A stretch of DNA of 22,936 bases from Hyphomicrobiales bacterium (GTDB lineage Bacteria > Pseudomonadota > Alphaproteobacteria > Rhizobiales > JAJFHR01), in contig JAJFHR010000029.1 in NCBI GenBank assembly GCA_021775515.1, positions 1 through 22,936 of the forward strand, written 5' to 3'. A program made the translations under genes and the position numbers. Positions 14,846-22,819 of the stretch are shown here, one piece after another (position 1 is the first letter of the stretch; every line of letters begins with the position of its first letter). Under the pieces are notes generated by a model. It was not told the origin of the DNA. It worked only from the letters and a program-made list of their open reading frames with translations, and did not search any database.

Positions 14846-15652
14846 CTATTTAGCGATAATCTCAATTTTTGCTTCGTCCCGCAATTTTTTGACGGCATCC
14901 GTCGCATAATTACGGATCAGTGCCAAACGCATGGATTCCCTGATTTGCTCAAAAGTCGGAACTGCTTTTTCGCGTTTATCTTCAACCTTGATAACATGCC
15001 AGCCAAAACGCGTCTTAACCGGCTTGGACAGACCACCGGCTTCCAAGGCAAAGGCTGCCTCGGCAAAGGAGGGGACCATCTGGCCTTTTCCAAAATAACC
15101 TAAATCACCACCCTTGGCACCACTTGGTCCGGTCGATTTGGTTTTTGCCAGCTCTGCGAAATCGGCCCCGCCTTCAAGCTCTTTCAGGATGGCATTGGCT
15201 TCATCCTCGGTCTTGACCAGAATGTGGCGGGCACGCACTTCTACTTCCGGCGTAATCTTGGCAAGGCCCTCCTGATAGGTTTTCCGGAGTTCTGCCTCTC
15301 CTATTTTTGCCTCGATCACTTTTTTCAAATAAACCTGCTGCAGGGCTCTGAGGCGATAAGATTGCTGGCGCAGCTCATATTCTTTCGTCTCGTTGAGTTT
15401 AAGCTTTTCAGCATCCTGGGCAATGAGGTGGCGTGCGATCATCTGTTCAATTAAAATGGCATCGCGCTGCGGGGCGGGAACCTGATTCAACCGCTCCCCT
15501 AATTCTTCCGCGAAAAAATCAAGTTGTGCCCGGGTGATAGCTTTGCCGTTAACCTTGGCAACAATTTCGTCCTGAGCAGCAAAACTCGCCGCTGGCAGCA
15601 CGGCCAGCGCAATTCCTAAGGCTATAATTGAGCTGAAAGACTTCATGGACAT
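14846..15652 (-). CDS. Periplasmic parvulin-type peptidyl-prolyl isomerase
   Basis: This 268-residue exported folding factor has an N-terminal signal peptide (MSMKSFSSIIALGIALAVLP, likely cut near residue 26 after ASFA or AA). A SurA/PrsA-like helical region follows (NGKAITRAQLDFFAEELGER). The parvulin domain, about 136-226, shows VRARHILVKTEDEA, GGADFAELAK, GGDLGYFGKGQMVPSFAEAAF and TRFGWHVIKVED. It isomerises prolyl bonds in exported proteins. It lacks a second parvulin copy, so it is not classic SurA. AAGGAG lies seven bases before the ATG at 15652, which fixes the start. It is divergent from secA, whose product exports such substrates; this pairing is common in alphaproteobacteria. Confidence 0.93.
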   Translation of the reverse strand: MSMKSFSSIIALGIALAVLPAASFAAQDEIVAKVNGKAITRAQLDFFAEELGERLNQVPAPQRDAILIEQMIARHLIAQDAEKLKLNETKEYELRQQSYRLRALQQVYLKKVIEAKIGEAELRKTYQEGLAKITPEVEVRARHILVKTEDEANAILKELEGGADFAELAKTKSTGPSGAKGGDLGYFGKGQMVPSFAEAAFALEAGGLSKPVKTRFGWHVIKVEDKREKAVPTFEQIRESMRLALIRNYATDAVKKLRDEAKIEIIAK

Positions 15653-15863
15653 AGCGACACTCCTTGTTTCAAAGACTACCCCAATTGTCCCAAAACGCCT
15701 TCAAAAGTGCGCCTAAATAACATGAGGTCTCAAACATTTTACAATCCATTGCGGACAGGACAATTCACTTGTCCGCATGGTTGGCGCGATAATGGTTCGA
15801 ATAGCCCCATGATGCAAGCACCTCAAACATCACTTCTTTGAAAAAAGAGCCTGCGCGCTTTCA

Positions 15864-15892
15864 TTGACATTAGCTCAAGCGGCGCTTATCTC
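15864..15892 (+). promoter_or_regulatory. Putative secA promoter
   Basis: A perfect TTGACA (15864-15869), 17 bases, then TATCTC (15887-15892). Transcription would start near 15899 and give secA a leader of about 147 bases. Confidence 0.45.
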
Positions 15893-15924
15893 TCGCATAT
15901 CAATAAATTCTGCAGACACATGGA

Positions 15925-15961
15925 AGACGTAAGGAATGCTTAACCATAACGTCTGATTTTT
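15925..15961 (+). promoter_or_regulatory. Terminator-like hairpin in the secA leader
   Basis: AGACGT (15925-15930) pairs with ACGTCT (15949-15954) across an 18-base loop and is followed by GA and five T's. An upstream CAGAC (15913-15917) can pair with GTCTG (15951-15955) instead, so two folds compete. The stem is short and the loop large, so the claim is weak. Confidence 0.3.
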
Positions 15962-16045
15962 ACATTGAGTACAAATTGCCTTCCCAAAGATTTTTCGTTG
16001 ACTTTGTCAATGTACTTTAGAACGGCTTGATAAGGACGAATTTCT

Positions 16046-18781
16046 ATGATCGGTTTTGGTCATCTGGCCGCAAAATTATTCGGCTCTTCCAACGAGCGAA
16101 TGCTCAAGACTTATTATCCAAAAATTGATGAGATAAATTCGCTTGAGCCCGAGCTTGAAGCCTTGAATGACGAAGAACTTAGAGCCCGCACAGAAACTTT
16201 CCGCCAGGCATTTAAGGACGGCACAAGCCTTGAAGACCTGCAGGTCCCGGCTTTTGCCACTGTCCGCGAGGCGGCAAAACGCACTCTTGGTCAGCGCCAT
16301 TTTGACGTTCAGCTTTTGGGCGGTATGGTTTTACACGATGGTAACATATCCGAAATGAAAACCGGTGAAGGCAAGACCCTCGTTGCCACGCTGCCTGTCT
16401 ATTTAAATGCCCTTTCAGGCAAAGGTGTCCATGTGGTTACCGTCAACGACTATCTGGCCTCACGCGATGCCGATTGGATGGGACAGGTTTATCGTTTTCT
16501 CGGCCTCAAGGTTGGATGTATTGTCCACGACCTTGATGATGACCAGCGCAAACAGGCATATGCCGCCGACGTTACCTACGGCACCAACAACGAGCTAGGC
16601 TTCGATTACCTGCGCGACAATATGAAATACACCCGGGAAGCTATGGTGCAGCGCGGCCACAATTATGCAATTGTTGATGAGGTTGATTCCATTCTTATTG
16701 ACGAGGCCAGAACGCCTCTAATCATTTCGGGGCCGATAGAAGACAAATCAGACCTCTATAACCAGATCGACACCCTTATTCCCAGCCTTGTTGAGGGTGA
16801 CTTCGAGGTTGACGAAAAAATGCGCACCGCCAGCCTGACAGATCAAGGCAACGATCATATTGAGCAGTTGTTAGAAGAAAGCGGCCTGCTGCAGGGAAAA
16901 TCCTTATACGATATTGAAAGTGCCACGCTGGTTCATCATGTCAACCAGGCACTCCGCGCCCATAAATTATATGCCCGCGATACAGATTACATCGTCAAGA
17001 ATGATGAAGTCATCATTATCGATGAATTTACCGGCCGCATGATGGAAGGCCGACGTTATTCTGAAGGCCTGCATCAGGCCCTAGAAGCCAAGGAACATGT
17101 TTCGATCCAGCCGGAAAACCAGACGCTGGCCTCGATCACTTTCCAGAACTATTTCCGTCTTTATGAAAAACTTGCCGGAATGACCGGCACAGCCCTGACG
17201 GAAGCAGAGGAGTTTCACGATATTTATAAACTGGAAGTAATTGAAATTCCAACAAACTTACCGATTACACGTAAAGACACTGATGATGAAGTATACCGAA
17301 CAGCAGCAGAAAAATTCGAAGCCATCATTGAACTCATCAAGGATTGTCATGAGCGCGGGCAGCCGATTCTGGTTGGTACCACCTCGATTGAAAAATCTGA
17401 GCTGTTGTCGGAAATGCTCAAAAAACGCCAGGTCAAACATAATGTATTAAATGCGCGTTATCATGACCAAGAAGCGGTGATCGTCGCCCATGCGGGCATT
17501 CCCGGTGCCGTAACAATTGCTACAAATATGGCAGGACGTGGAACAGATATTCAGCTTGGTGGCAACCTCGATATGAGGGTGGCCGAAGAAACCCGTGACA
17601 TAGATGATGAGAAAAAAATTGCCAAAATAATAACGAAAATAACTGCTGAGATCGCCAAGCTCAAGGAACGGGCGATTACCGCCGGCGGCCTGTGTGTCAT
17701 TGGAACCGAGCGTCATGAAAGTCGCCGGATCGACAATCAGTTGCGCGGACGCTCGGGGCGCCAGGGAGATCCCGGGCGTTCACAGTTCTTCCTCAGCCTT
17801 GAAGATGACCTGATGCGGATTTTCGGTACCGATCGTATGGACGGTATGCTGCAAAAACTGGGCCTGGAACAGGGCGAAGCCATCGTTCATCCCTGGATCA
17901 ACAAAGCCTTGGAAAAAGCCCAGCAAAAAGTTGAGGCGCGCAACTACGACATCCGTAAAAATCTACTCAAATATGATGATGTCATGAACGATCAACGCAC
18001 CGTGATTTTCGAACAGCGCTTGAGCTTGATGGATGGAGAAGAGGTCAGTGAAACAGTAGCTGATATGCGCCATCAGGTTGTTGATGAAATGGTGTCCAAA
18101 CATATCCCCGAGCGCGCCTATGCTGAACAATGGGATGTTGAAGGATTGAAGCAAAAAACCCACGAAATTCTTAATCTGGATCTGCCCATCGAGGAATGGG
18201 CGGCAGAAGAGGGCATTGCTGATCAGGAAATTCGTGAACGTTTGATGCAAAAAGCCGATCAGGCCGCCGCCAAAAAAGCCGCCGATATTACTCCTGAAAT
18301 CATGAGGGATGTCGAAAAAGCAGTTATTTTACAAACACTTGACCATCTTTGGCGTGAACATCTCGTAATGCTGGAACATTTCAGACAGGTTGTAGGCTTA
18401 AGAGGATACGGTCAGCGTGATCCTCTCAATGAATATAAAACCGAAGGTTTCACGCTATTTGAAACTCTCCTGGTAAAAATGCGCGAAGGCGTCACGGCGC
18501 AGCTTTTGCGCATTGAACTGGTGGACGAAGATGCACAGGACTTGTTTGACGAGGAACTTCCCGAGATGGAGGCCTATCATCTCAACCCGCTGACCGGCGA
18601 AAAAGACCTCGACGAAGATAGCGCCAGGCTTGCCGCCAGCTACGGCACCACCGTGCGCAATCCTTCAATCGACGAACTCGACCCCTCCAAGCCCGAGACC
18701 TGGGGAAAAATACCGCGCAATGCCACGTGCCCTTGCGGCACCGGCAAAAAATTCAAACATTGCCACGGCAGGCTCCACTAG
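16046..18781 (+). CDS. secA: SecA, preprotein translocase ATPase
   Basis: SecA is the ATPase motor that pushes unfolded preproteins through SecYEG. The protein is 911 residues, the normal length. The nucleotide-binding domain has Walker A MKTGEGKT at 104-111 and Walker B/DEAD-like VDEVDSILIDEARTPLIISG. The preprotein-binding part follows, then NBD2 with TNMAGRGTDIQLGGNLDMRV and IDNQLRGRSGRQGDPGRSQF, and a helical wing and scaffold. The zinc-binding SEC-C tail CPCGTGKKFKHCH keeps C895, C897, C906 and H907, which bind SecB and lipid. AAGGA lies about nine bases before the ATG. It is divergent from the periplasmic parvulin gene, and no secM-like arrest ORF is evident upstream. Confidence 0.98.
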   Translation: MIGFGHLAAKLFGSSNERMLKTYYPKIDEINSLEPELEALNDEELRARTETFRQAFKDGTSLEDLQVPAFATVREAAKRTLGQRHFDVQLLGGMVLHDGNISEMKTGEGKTLVATLPVYLNALSGKGVHVVTVNDYLASRDADWMGQVYRFLGLKVGCIVHDLDDDQRKQAYAADVTYGTNNELGFDYLRDNMKYTREAMVQRGHNYAIVDEVDSILIDEARTPLIISGPIEDKSDLYNQIDTLIPSLVEGDFEVDEKMRTASLTDQGNDHIEQLLEESGLLQGKSLYDIESATLVHHVNQALRAHKLYARDTDYIVKNDEVIIIDEFTGRMMEGRRYSEGLHQALEAKEHVSIQPENQTLASITFQNYFRLYEKLAGMTGTALTEAEEFHDIYKLEVIEIPTNLPITRKDTDDEVYRTAAEKFEAIIELIKDCHERGQPILVGTTSIEKSELLSEMLKKRQVKHNVLNARYHDQEAVIVAHAGIPGAVTIATNMAGRGTDIQLGGNLDMRVAEETRDIDDEKKIAKIITKITAEIAKLKERAITAGGLCVIGTERHESRRIDNQLRGRSGRQGDPGRSQFFLSLEDDLMRIFGTDRMDGMLQKLGLEQGEAIVHPWINKALEKAQQKVEARNYDIRKNLLKYDDVMNDQRTVIFEQRLSLMDGEEVSETVADMRHQVVDEMVSKHIPERAYAEQWDVEGLKQKTHEILNLDLPIEEWAAEEGIADQEIRERLMQKADQAAAKKAADITPEIMRDVEKAVILQTLDHLWREHLVMLEHFRQVVGLRGYGQRDPLNEYKTEGFTLFETLLVKMREGVTAQLLRIELVDEDAQDLFDEELPEMEAYHLNPLTGEKDLDEDSARLAASYGTTVRNPSIDELDPSKPETWGKIPRNATCPCGTGKKFKHCHGRLH

Positions 18782-18783
18782 CC

Positions 18784-18804
18784 CCCGCGGCCAAGGCCGT
18801 GCGG
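18784..18804 (+). terminator. GC-rich hairpin just after secA
   Basis: CCCGCGGC and GCCGTG(C)GG pair into about eight base pairs with one bulge and a tight CAAG loop, directly after the secA stop. The downstream bases (ATAGTTTAAATTT) are AT-rich but not a T tract. It probably ends or stabilises the secA message. Confidence 0.4.
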
Positions 18805-18821
18805 ATAGTTTAAATTTAGCG

Positions 18822-18849
18822 TTGGCATACAGTGGCTATGGTCTATATT
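18822..18849 (+). promoter_or_regulatory. Promoter of the SLC13-type gene, apparently leaderless
   Basis: TTGGCA (18822-18827), 16 bases, TATATT (18844-18849). The expected transcript start, six to eight bases on, falls at or next to the ATG at 18857. No ribosome site precedes the ATG (TTTGCCGAT). Confidence 0.5.
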
Positions 18850-18856
18850 TGCCGAT

Positions 18857-20635
18857 ATGACCAACGATCAAATGATTCTGTTCGCGTTATTGGCTGGCGT
18901 GTTTGTTTTTTTAATCTGGGGCCGCCTGAGATATGATCTCGTTGCCTTCTTGGCGCTCATAATCGCTCTTATTATTGGTGTTGTCCCGACTGAAAAAGCC
19001 TTTAGCGGTTTTGGTCACCCCGCCACTGTCATTGTTGCACTTGTATTGATCATCAGCCGGGGTTTATCAAATTCCGGCGCGATCGAACTAATCGCCCGTT
19101 ACCTGGTAAGCGCCACACGCACGTTAAGTGCACATATCACCGTCATGGCCGGGTTGGCGGCAGGCCTGTCTGCCTTGATGAACAATGTTGGCGCCCTGGC
19201 TCTGCTTATGCCGGTTGATCTGCAAGCGGCGGAAAAAGCAAAACGAAGCCCCGCCCTCACCTTAATGCCGTTATCCTTCGCCTCCATTCTCGGTGGGATG
19301 ATTACGCTTATCGGCACACCGCCGAATATCATTATCGCAGCTTATCGCGAGCAAGCGCTGGGCGAATCTTATTCTATGTTTGATTTTGCGCCGGTCGGCA
19401 TCGCCTGCACCATAGCCGGGGTTGCTTTTATTGCGACAATTGGCTGGCGATTGATCCCTGTTGAACGCAGCGACCAAAATTCCGCCCAGGAACTTTTCAA
19501 TCTTGAAGGCTACATTGCCGAAACCAAGGTTGTAGAAACAACGACCATAATCGGAAAACGCGTTAACGAGCTTGACCAGATCTGTGACGAAAATGATGTG
19601 ACAATTGTTGGCGTGGTGCGCCGGGGACAAAGATTACCCGGTATGGCACGGCGGCAAGTTCTGAAAAAAAACGACATCATCATGTTAGAGGCTTCACCTT
19701 CCGCCCTGGAAAAATTCATCGGAGCCGTCGGTCTGCACTATGCCGGAGCCAACAAACACGGACGTATTTTAAGTGGTGGAAATTTAGCCCTGGTCGAAGC
19801 GGTTGTACCCGAAGGCGCGATGATCGAGGGCCGCTCTTCTTTGTCCGTGCGCCTGCTTTACCGCCATGCCGTAACTCTTCTCGGTGTATCCCGCAGCGGC
19901 CAGCGCTTTCGCGACCGCGTCCGGGATCTGAAAATCGAAGCCGGCGATATTCTGCTGTTGATCGGCCCGGCAGAACGTTTGCCTGAAATCGTCAATTGGT
20001 TAGGCTGCCTGCCGCTGGCCGAACGTGGCCTGCAACTCGTACAACGGCAAAAAGCCCTACTTGCCGTATCAATCTTTTTTACCGCAATCCTGCTTGCCAG
20101 CTTCGGCATCCTTTATCTGCCGGTTGCCCTGGCAGCTACCGCCGGATTGATGGTTCTTTTTGAAATCGTCCCCATTCGCCAGGTTTACACATCAATTGAA
20201 TGGCCGGTCATCGTGTTACTCGGCTCCATGATACCCATTGGCGGTGCATTGGAGACAAGTGGCGGCACCGCCCTCATCGCCAGCGGAATTGTCAGCCTGT
20301 CAGCAGGTTATTCAGCCGCGGTTGTTTTGGTCCTGTTGATCGTGGTCACCATGACCTTGTCAGATGTATTGAACAATACGGCTACCGCGGTGATCGCTGC
20401 CCCAATAGCCATCGACATTGCCAAACGGCTGGATGTGAGCCCCGACCCTTTTTTGATGGCCGTGGCAATCGCCGCCTCTTGCGCCTTCCTGACACCCATC
20501 GGCCATAAAAACAACACCCTGATCCTGGGACCTGGAGGCTACAAATTCGGTGATTACTGGCGCATGGGACTACCCTTGGAAATATTGGTCATCGCCATTT
20601 CTGTGCCGATGTTGTTGTGGGTTTGGCCGCTTTAG
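18857..20635 (+). CDS. SLC13/DASS-type permease with two RCK_C (TrkA-C) domains
   Basis: This 592-residue inner-membrane transporter has an N-terminal membrane half (about 5-200), two cytoplasmic TrkA-C-type domains (about 218-292 and 308-382), and a C-terminal membrane half (about 400-592). The two repeat signatures are NNVGALALLMPV with GTPPN in the first half and LNNTATAVIAAPIA with FLTPIGHKNNTLILGPGGY in the second, matching the ion-transporter superfamily fold of SLC13 proteins. Such RCK_C-bearing members are annotated as sodium/anion (sulfate or dicarboxylate) symporters, but the substrate cannot be read from the sequence. The RCK_C pair suggests regulation by a small ligand. It lies 75 bases after secA with its own promoter and no visible ribosome site. 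Confidence 0.9.
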   Translation: MTNDQMILFALLAGVFVFLIWGRLRYDLVAFLALIIALIIGVVPTEKAFSGFGHPATVIVALVLIISRGLSNSGAIELIARYLVSATRTLSAHITVMAGLAAGLSALMNNVGALALLMPVDLQAAEKAKRSPALTLMPLSFASILGGMITLIGTPPNIIIAAYREQALGESYSMFDFAPVGIACTIAGVAFIATIGWRLIPVERSDQNSAQELFNLEGYIAETKVVETTTIIGKRVNELDQICDENDVTIVGVVRRGQRLPGMARRQVLKKNDIIMLEASPSALEKFIGAVGLHYAGANKHGRILSGGNLALVEAVVPEGAMIEGRSSLSVRLLYRHAVTLLGVSRSGQRFRDRVRDLKIEAGDILLLIGPAERLPEIVNWLGCLPLAERGLQLVQRQKALLAVSIFFTAILLASFGILYLPVALAATAGLMVLFEIVPIRQVYTSIEWPVIVLLGSMIPIGGALETSGGTALIASGIVSLSAGYSAAVVLVLLIVVTMTLSDVLNNTATAVIAAPIAIDIAKRLDVSPDPFLMAVAIAASCAFLTPIGHKNNTLILGPGGYKFGDYWRMGLPLEILVIAISVPMLLWVWPL

Positions 20636-20662
20636 AACGTCTTCAAAAATGATCCGTGATTG

Positions 20663-21649
20663 ATGCAAAAAACCCTGACCGATACAACTTCCATGAATTA
20701 CACCCGATTAGGCCGCACAGGTTTAACTGTTTCTGTTGCCGGCCTGGGTTGCGGTGGACACAGCCGGCTGGGGCAGGCATCGGGAGCAAGTGAAGCCCAG
20801 TCTATCTCGGTTGTAAAAGCCGCGATCGATATGGGAATTAACTTCATCGATACCGCAGCGGTTTACGGAACAGAGGAAATTGTCGGCCGCAGCCTCGGCA
20901 ATATGAGGGAAAAAGTCGTAATTTCCTCGAAAGAACAGATCGTTTCCAAAGGTTCTTCGCCGCTGGAAGGCGAGGTTATTTCAGGTGAAGCGCTGAAAAC
21001 AAGAGTTGAAGCCTCGCTGAAGCGGCTAAATACCGATTACATTGATATTCTGCATCTTCATGGCGTCATGCCTGATCAGTATCTCCAATGTCGCCAAAAC
21101 CTCGTACCCGCGCTTTACGATTTAAAAACACAGGGTAAAATTCGTTTTCTGGGAATTACCGAGCGCTTCATTTACGACACCTCCCACAAAATGCTCAGCA
21201 AGGCGCTCACAGATGACTTCTGGGATGTGGTGATGATAGGTTTTAACCTGCTCAATTCCTCCGCAAAGCGCAAGATTTTGCCAAAATGCCGGTCAAACGA
21301 AATTGCCGCCTTATGCATGTTTGCCGTCAGGCGCGCGCTGTCCCAGCCAGACGCACTACGAACTCTCATCAAACAGTTGAGCGACAACAAAATCGTCAAT
21401 GCTGCAGAATTTGATCCCGATAATCCTCTGGGATTTTTGATCAGCGAAGGTGGAGCAGAAAGTGTGGTAGATGGTGCCTACCGCTTTTGCCGCCACGTCG
21501 AGGGTCTCAATGTCATATTAACTGGAACAGGTAATATCGGCCATCTCAAACAGAATATCGCCTCGATAAACCGTGGTCCTTTGCAGCCATCATGCCTGCA
21601 CAAGCTTGCCGCATTATTTGGCCATATTGACTCAGTTTCCGGAGAATAA
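20663..21649 (+). CDS. Aldo/keto reductase family oxidoreductase
   Basis: An NAD(P)H-dependent oxidoreductase of the aldo/keto reductase fold. The N-terminus reads YTRLGRTGLTVSVAGLGCGG. The tetrad is present: Asp and Tyr in INFIDTAAVYGTEEIVGRSL, Lys in VVISSKEQ, and His in DYIDILHLHGV. The cofactor-binding end has LNVILTGTGNIGHLKQNI. The substrate cannot be told. The middle part (PKCRSNEIAALCMFAVRRAL) is less typical. Start choices are TTG 20660, ATG 20663 or ATG 20693; the last fits the usual family N-terminus best (MNYTRLGRTGL), but none has a clear ribosome site. It is 27 bases after the SLC13-type gene, probably cotranscribed, and convergent with the L,D-transpeptidase gene. Confidence 0.88.
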   Translation: MQKTLTDTTSMNYTRLGRTGLTVSVAGLGCGGHSRLGQASGASEAQSISVVKAAIDMGINFIDTAAVYGTEEIVGRSLGNMREKVVISSKEQIVSKGSSPLEGEVISGEALKTRVEASLKRLNTDYIDILHLHGVMPDQYLQCRQNLVPALYDLKTQGKIRFLGITERFIYDTSHKMLSKALTDDFWDVVMIGFNLLNSSAKRKILPKCRSNEIAALCMFAVRRALSQPDALRTLIKQLSDNKIVNAAEFDPDNPLGFLISEGGAESVVDGAYRFCRHVEGLNVILTGTGNIGHLKQNIASINRGPLQPSCLHKLAALFGHIDSVSGE

Positions 21650-21730
21650 AATCGCTCGGGCAAGTTCCATAACAACGCCGAGTGCGCTGGTTTGACACCA
21701 TCAAATGAGCCTATATCAACAGATCATGCT

Positions 21731-22669
21731 CTAGAAGTTTCCCGCCGCCACGTTGGCCTTGCCGCCTTCCACTCTGACAGTCCTGCTCGTATCCGCGGTT
21801 GCCGAAGCATCCGCCTGCGACACAATCTTTTTGGCTAACTGATCAAAGGGCGTGGTCTTGGGACTGCGGAACAACGGAACTTTCTCCACCTTCAGATGGC
21901 GGGCGGCCAGGGCAATGGCCCGGCGATCAGATTTTTTCGGACGGGCAAATAAATCGATATCTTTTTCAGGCGCGGTCTCAACCACATACTGCCTGTTTTT
22001 AACGCCAACTTGCGGTGGTCGCCTTGTTGCATTGAAAAGATCGTATCCGACTTTCAATTCCTGCCAGAATGAATACCATTCATTGTCTTTATATCTGGCC
22101 AGGTTGGCCTCGGTCATACGAAATGGAAAAGCCTGAACATGAAACGCCCGCTGTCCGCCCAAAAAAGCATCGCGGGCAAGAGAATAGATTTCCTCGATGT
22201 TTTTGTTTGTCAGGGCGTAACAACCAGCAGAACTGCATCCACCATGAACCATGAGAAAAGTTCCGGTGCGTTTATAAGACACATCATAAGCGTTGGGAAA
22301 TCCCAGATTAAAGGATAGATGATATTTGCTGAAGGGGTTCATCTGCCCCGGTTTGACAAGATAAAAACCTTCCGGCGCCTGGCGGTCTCCCTCCTTGAGC
22401 TTAGGCCCAAGTTTCCCCGACCAGTTACAAATTTTATAGGTCTTGAACAAAGCAAATTCAGACCCGCGTTTAACCCATACCTCAAGTTCTGCTTCTTGTT
22501 TGAAAATGCGCATGAAAACCGGCGAGCCCAACGCCATTTTCTTTTGGCTCAACAGAAGTTTAGCTTCTTCAGAAAGCGGTTTTAGATGTTTAGGAATTCC
22601 TTGATAACACCCCAACAACGGCAAAAATACCAGGAGGCTCAAAAAACGCCAGATAAGGGCTATTTGCAA
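21731..22669 (-). CDS. YafK-type murein L,D-transpeptidase, probable lipoprotein
   Basis: A 312-residue envelope enzyme of the YkuD/L,D-transpeptidase fold. The catalytic motif is HGGCSSAGCYALT at about 142-154, with Cys150 as the likely nucleophile, as in YafK/DpaA. An N-terminal hydrophobic segment ends in LPLLGC at residue 21, a plausible lipobox. The YkuD domain spans about 48-180; the rest is a basic, low-complexity tail. These enzymes act on peptidoglycan peptide links; YafK/DpaA of E. coli removes Braun lipoprotein from the wall. The start is TTG at 22669: AAGAGGAG sits seven bases upstream and no ATG competes (an ATG next to the site meets TGA at once). A CtrA-like box and -10 element lie upstream. 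It follows accA on the same strand. Confidence 0.88.
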   Translation of the reverse strand: MQIALIWRFLSLLVFLPLLGCYQGIPKHLKPLSEEAKLLLSQKKMALGSPVFMRIFKQEAELEVWVKRGSEFALFKTYKICNWSGKLGPKLKEGDRQAPEGFYLVKPGQMNPFSKYHLSFNLGFPNAYDVSYKRTGTFLMVHGGCSSAGCYALTNKNIEEIYSLARDAFLGGQRAFHVQAFPFRMTEANLARYKDNEWYSFWQELKVGYDLFNATRRPPQVGVKNRQYVVETAPEKDIDLFARPKKSDRRAIALAARHLKVEKVPLFRSPKTTPFDQLAKKIVSQADASATADTSRTVRVEGGKANVAAGNF

Positions 22670-22676
22670 ATCACAT

Positions 22677-22684
22677 CTCCTCTT
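22677..22684 (-). promoter_or_regulatory. Ribosome binding site fixing a TTG start
   Basis: AAGAGGAG on the minus strand is placed seven bases before TTG 22669. It decides the start of the L,D-transpeptidase. Confidence 0.65.
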
Positions 22685-22707
22685 GATGCGTTTTTGTCAG
22701 GCCGTAA

Positions 22708-22744
22708 GGTATATGTCACTAGATTGACATTAAGGAATGGTTAA
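22708..22744 (-). promoter_or_regulatory. CtrA-like box with a promoter for the L,D-transpeptidase
   Basis: On the minus strand TTAACCATTCCTTAA (22744-22730) is an exact TTAA-N7-TTAA with the extended TTAACCAT half favoured by the cell-cycle regulator CtrA. Sixteen bases further on is TATACC (22713-22708), a fair -10. The 16-base spacer is itself an inverted repeat, TGTCA-N6-TGACA. Confidence 0.5.
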
Positions 22745-22819
22745 TCATAGATAAAAGTACTATCCCACAGACATCATATACACATCTTTTAGAGGACCAT
22801 AATTACAAAAGTTGGCGTT

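Larger units (their letters stand above)
15653..16045. other. Divergent gap between the parvulin gene and secA
   Basis: There is no supported gene in this 393-base gap. It holds a plus-strand promoter candidate (15864-15892) and an inverted repeat at 15751-15776 in which the left arm (GCGGACAGGACAA) offers two alternative partners for TTGTCCGC. It also holds a hairpin with a T tract (15925-15961) and a small repeat TTGAC-TTT-GTCAA at 15998-16010. An AAGGA ribosome site precedes secA. A CtrA-like half site TTAACCAT is at 15940-15947. Very short frames exist but none is convincing. Confidence 0.5.

Noticed and set aside
15785..15815. tRNA-like T-arm string GGTTCGAAT upstream of secA
   Set aside because: No acceptor stem, anticodon arm or CCA end can be built around it; a nine-base match is not enough.
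15965..16030. SecM-like arrest peptide frame upstream of secA (TTG start, about 21 residues)
   Set aside because: There is no ATG or ribosome site, no signal-like segment and no known arrest motif.
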